A stretch of DNA of 64,000 bases from Ascarosepion bandense. Its lineage: Eukaryota; Mollusca; Cephalopoda; Sepiida; Sepiidae. Positions 53,838 to 59,241 of the stretch are shown one piece after another (position 1 is the stretch's first letter; each line of letters starts with the position of its first letter). The notes beneath the pieces are model-generated. The model saw nothing but the letters and a program-made list of their open reading frames with translations, ran no database searches and had not been told where the DNA came from. The DNA lies in contig JBBBDQ010000308.1 of the NCBI GenBank assembly GCA_037127315.1, positions 780,001 through 844,000 on the forward strand. The letters run 5' to 3'. A program made the position numbers and the translations under genes.

Positions 53838-56800
53838 ATATTAATTAGTTATTGTTCAGAATTAAATTAATCCAGTACACAGCTGTATTAAATGTTCTCA
53901 ATGCATATATAATGTAGAGCTTTTAAATATTTTCATTTGGAAGTAAGTTGATTACGCAACCCTGGTTTCAACTATTCGGTATTTTCAGATGTTTTACATC
54001 AACTTATTCTCCAGCGTTTTTTTTTGTTTGTTTTGTTTTTGTTTTGTTTTGTTTTGTTTTGTATTTTTGTTTTTTTTTCAAACGTTTAACAATGATTTTC
54101 AGATCGCACGAATGGAAGTTTTGAATAACTGAAATTTTAAATTTTAAAGTAAGAGAGGAGTTTTCCAAGAATTGTAAACACTTCTATAAATACTTTCACG
54201 GCTTTTGCTCCGATCAACTTAGATCACTGATGCCCCCTAGGTTCGAATTTGCACGAAATACTAGATTAGCAACTAGATCCCACCCTTTTGCAGTGAAACC
54301 GATAAAATGCAACCGCAACTTCTACTCCAACAGTTTCTTTTCTCGCACTTCCCGACTAGGGAATTCTCTTCCACATGACTGCTTCCCGGACGGCTACAAT
54401 CTCCAGGAGTTTAAATGTAAGGTCAATAGACACCTCCTAACACTAACTTCCCTTCTTTCAAACACACTAACTTCCCTTCTTTCAAACACACTAACTTCCC
54501 TTCTTTCAAACACACTAACTTCCCTTCTTTCAAACACACTAACTTCCCTTCTTTCAAACACACTAACTTCCATTCTTTCAAACACACTACCTTCCCTTCT
54601 TTCAAACACACTAACTTCCCTTCTTTCAAACACACTAACTTCCCTTCTTTCAAACACACTAACTTCCATTCTTTCAACCACACTAACTTCCCTTCTTTCA
54701 AACACACTAACTTCCCTTCTTTCAAACACACTAACTTCCCTTCTTTCAAACACACTAACTTCCCTTCTTTCAAACACACTAACTTCCCTTCTTTCAAACA
54801 CACTAACTTCCCTTCTTTCAAACACACTAACTTCACTTCTTTCAAACACACTACCTTCCCTTCTTTCAAACACACTAACTTCCATTCTTTCAACCACACT
54901 GACTTCCCTTCTTTCAAACACACTAACTTCCCTTCTTTCAAACACACTAACTTCCCTTCTTTCAAACACACTAACTTCCATTCTTTCTAACACACTAACT
55001 TCCCTTCTTTCAAACACACTAACTTCCCTTCTTTCAAACACACTAACTTCCCTTCTTTCAAACACACTAACTTCCCTTCTTTCAAACACACTAACTTCCC
55101 TTCTTTCAAACACACTAACTTCCATTCTTTCAAACACACTAACTTCCCTTCTTTCAAACACACTAACTTCCCTTCTTTCAAACACACTAACTTCCATTCT
55201 TTCTAACACACTAACTTCCCTTCTTTCAAACACACTAACTTCCATTCTTTCAAACACACTAACTTCCCTTCTTTCAAACACACTAACTTCCCTTCTTTCA
55301 AACACACTAACTTCCATTCTTTCAAACACACTAACTTCCCTTCTTTCAAACACACTAACTTCCCTTCTTTCAAACACACTAACTTCCCTTCTTTCAAACA
55401 CACTAACTTCCCTTCTTTCAAACACACTAACTTCCCTTCTTTCAAACACACTAACTTCCCTTCTTTCAAACACACTAACTTCCCTTCTTTCAAACACACT
55501 AACTTCCCTTCTTTCAAACACACTAACTTCCCTTCTTTCAAACACACTAACTTCCCTTCTTTCAAACACACTAACTTCCCTTCTTTCAAACACACTAACT
55601 TCCCTTCTTTCAAACACACTAACTTCCCTTCTTTCAAACACACTAACTTCCCTTCTTTCAAACACACTAACTTCCCTTCTTTCAAACACACTAACTTCCC
55701 TTCTTTCAAACACACTAACTTCCCTTCTTTCAAACACACTAACTTCCCTTCTTTCAAACACACTAACTTCCCTTCTTTCAAACACACTAACTTCCCTTCT
55801 TTCAAACACACTAACTTCCCTTCTTTCAAACACACTAACTTCCCTTCTTTCAAACACACTAACTTCCCTTCTTTCAAACACACTAACTTCCCTTCTTTCA
55901 AACACACTAACTTCCATTCTTTCAAACACACTAACTTCCCTTCTTTCAAACACACTAACTTCCCTTCTTTCAAACACACTAACTTCCATTCTTTCTAACA
56001 CACTAACTTCCCTTCTTTCAAACACACTAACTTCCATTCTTTCAAACACACTAACTTCCCTTCTTTCAAACACACTAACTTCCCTTCTTTCAAACACACT
56101 AACTTCCATTCTTTCAAACACACTAACTTCCCTTCTTTCAAACACACTAACTTCCCTTCTTTCAAACACACTAACTTCCCTTCTTTCAAACACACTAACT
56201 TCCCTTCTTTCAAACACACTAACTTCCCTTCTTTCAAACACACTAACTTCCCTTCTTTCAAACACACTAACTTCCCTTCTTTCAAACACACTAACTTCCC
56301 TTCTTTCAAACACACTAACTTCCCTTCTTTCAAACACACTAACTTCCCTTCTTTCAAACACACTAACTTCCCTTCTTTCAAACACACTAACTTCCCTTCT
56401 TTCAAACACACTAACTTCCCTTCTTTCAAACACACTAACTTCCCTTCTTTCAAACACACTAACTTCCCTTCTTTCAAACACACTAACTTCCCTTCTTTCA
56501 AACACACTAACTTCCCTTCTTTCAAACACACTAACTTCCCTTCTTTCAAACACACTAACTTCCCTTCTTTCAAACACACTAACTTCCCTTCTTTCAAACA
56601 CACTAACTTCCCTTCTTTCAAACACACTAACTTCCCTTCTTTCAAACACACTAACTTCCCTTCTTTCAAACACACTAACTTCCATTCTTTCAAACACACT
56701 AACTTCCCTTCTTTCAAACACACTAACTTCCATTCTTTCAAACACTCTTCACACCCACCCAACTATCTATCACCCCCTTCTTACATTTTCTATATCTAAC

Positions 56801-58873
56801 CACTCTTCCTATTTACCTCCCCCTATGTAGCCCCAAGCGTAATAGTGGCGGTGGAATGCCTTGCTGGGGTGAAATGATTTAAAAAAAAAAAAAAAAAAAA
56901 ACTTTTATCCGGGTTTATATGATCCTAAAATATATTTCCTGGTGTGTTTACAGTTGGACATTATTTCGGATGTTTCATTTAATTTTTTTCTTTCTGGAAA
57001 TAATAATATCGCTAACTTTTCTTAGTGGCACAATCTTCAGAAATTACCAGCGTTTTAAGATTTGACTTTCTTTAATATTCGCTATGTTATATCAGGATCT
57101 TTGCCGTTTTTTCATTTCAATTTCAACACTTAGTTAGCCAGATTGTTTTTCTAGCTTAATGTAAATTTGAAATAAAACGGTGGAGTATCAATTGATATAA
57201 AATGCTTGAAGATCAACGATTAAGGAAAAACTTGAAGCAATTGAAATGTGGTTCGACAAAAGGATGCGACGGATATCATGGATTGAGCATGTGAACAATG
57301 ATGAAGTTTTGGAAAGGATGGAAACGAAAAGAAAATTATTGCTGAGCCTCAGGAAGAGACAGCTAAAGTTCCTGGGAGATGCCTTGAGGAAGGAGCGCTT
57401 GGAGAACCTGATACTAACAGGCCAGATAGAGGGAAAAAGAGACAGAGGAAAGCAGCGGATAACATATTTGAAGGGTCTGTTAAGGTGGGTGACAGAACAA
57501 GTACCTTCATCAATAGAATACAGAATTAGTAGAAATTTAGCAAATGAAGAAGTATTTAATAAGCATAGCAATTTTTATAACACTACCTTAAAAATAGTGG
57601 ATATAAAAACCCAAATATTAAATATGTAAAAGGGAAAAACAACCCCCGATGAAAAATAGGGATAGGGATATTATTTGGTACACACACCCTTTTAACGAAA
57701 TGACTAGTAGTAAATTGAGGAGAAAATTCCTCGCATTAACTAAGAAACACTTTCCAGAAAAGAATTCCTTAAATAAGATTTTCAATAAAAATACTATCAA
57801 ATTAAATTACAGCTGTATGAACAACCTGGAAGAAAATTATAAAAAATAACAAAAACAATATTTTAAAAAACTTTAGCAAAACTAATAAAACAACCTAATA
57901 ACGGAAAATAACAATTTAGACAAAAAAACCCGCTAGAAAACAGGTGCCTAACGGAATCAATCGTCTATCAATGTGAAATATCTTCAGAGGAAGACCCTAG
58001 TAATGTAAAGATTTATCTAGGTAGTACTAAGAACACTCTAAAAAACGCATTTATCAATACACGTCTCCCTTTAACAATAATACGTACAGAAATAGAATCG
58101 AAATGTCATTAGTACTTAAAGAAAAAAACACCCACATTAAAGTGGAAAATTCTAAAAGAAGCTAAAACATGTAAGTCTTTAAACGACCCATGCCAGCTGT
58201 GTCTATACGTAAAATTATATATTATTAGATCACTTAAGAATAGAAATCTATTAAATAAACGCAATGAAATAAATGTCATATGTAGACACTGCAAAATGTT
58301 CACATTAGAATACGGATAAAAAAATTACTATTAATTAACATGTATGTACCCAATAATTCGCTTCAAGATAAAAATAATTGATGAGATATGAAAATGAAAG
58401 AAGTAAATTGGGATATAAAATTTTTTTATATATAAAAAGATAAAAAATGATAGCAGGAAGTAAATTAGAATAAAAAATAAAAATGTTATTTACAAATTAA
58501 ATGTTTTGAAAACATTAGAAATATATACGTACTGATAAGAGTAAATTTATTCAAAAGTCCCCTTAAGTTTGAACATAATATATAAAGTTTTTTCTTTTCT
58601 TCACCCCCTTCCATGTTTTCTATGAGAGGTCAAAATATGGAGAAATCAGAAAGGACATTTTTGGTACTAGAATAGATACATAAAAGGTAATACGATATCG
58701 GGATAAGCAATAAAAATAAAAGGAAAAATAATAAGAAAAAAGAATATCCTATCGGAACTGAAAAACAACGCCAAGAGATGATGTATACGTAATCAGGGAA
58801 AGTGTGAAAGATTCTAAAAGACATTATTCGTTTTGTTTAAATTAATTTGCACAAGGGTATATATATGGTATAA

Positions 58874-58913
<40 letters not shown>

Positions 58914-59200
58914 TTATACCATATATATACCATTTAATTTTTTATATATCAGGAAGAGTTTTAAAAAAGAGATATGACAGATTGAAAACGTTTTTGTCAC
59001 ACGTTTCATCCGTTAGGACTTCATCATCAGACTGGGTTTTAATCACGTTGTTGACTACCCATACCTACAAACAAGAATTAAAACTTAAAGAATTAAACTT
59101 AAACAACTTTAATAAATCTAGTCCTATGAATTCCTAACAGATGAAATGAATTACAAAACATTTTTCCAATTTGTTATACATCTTTTCTTTCATTTTCATT

Positions 59201-59241
<41 letters not shown>

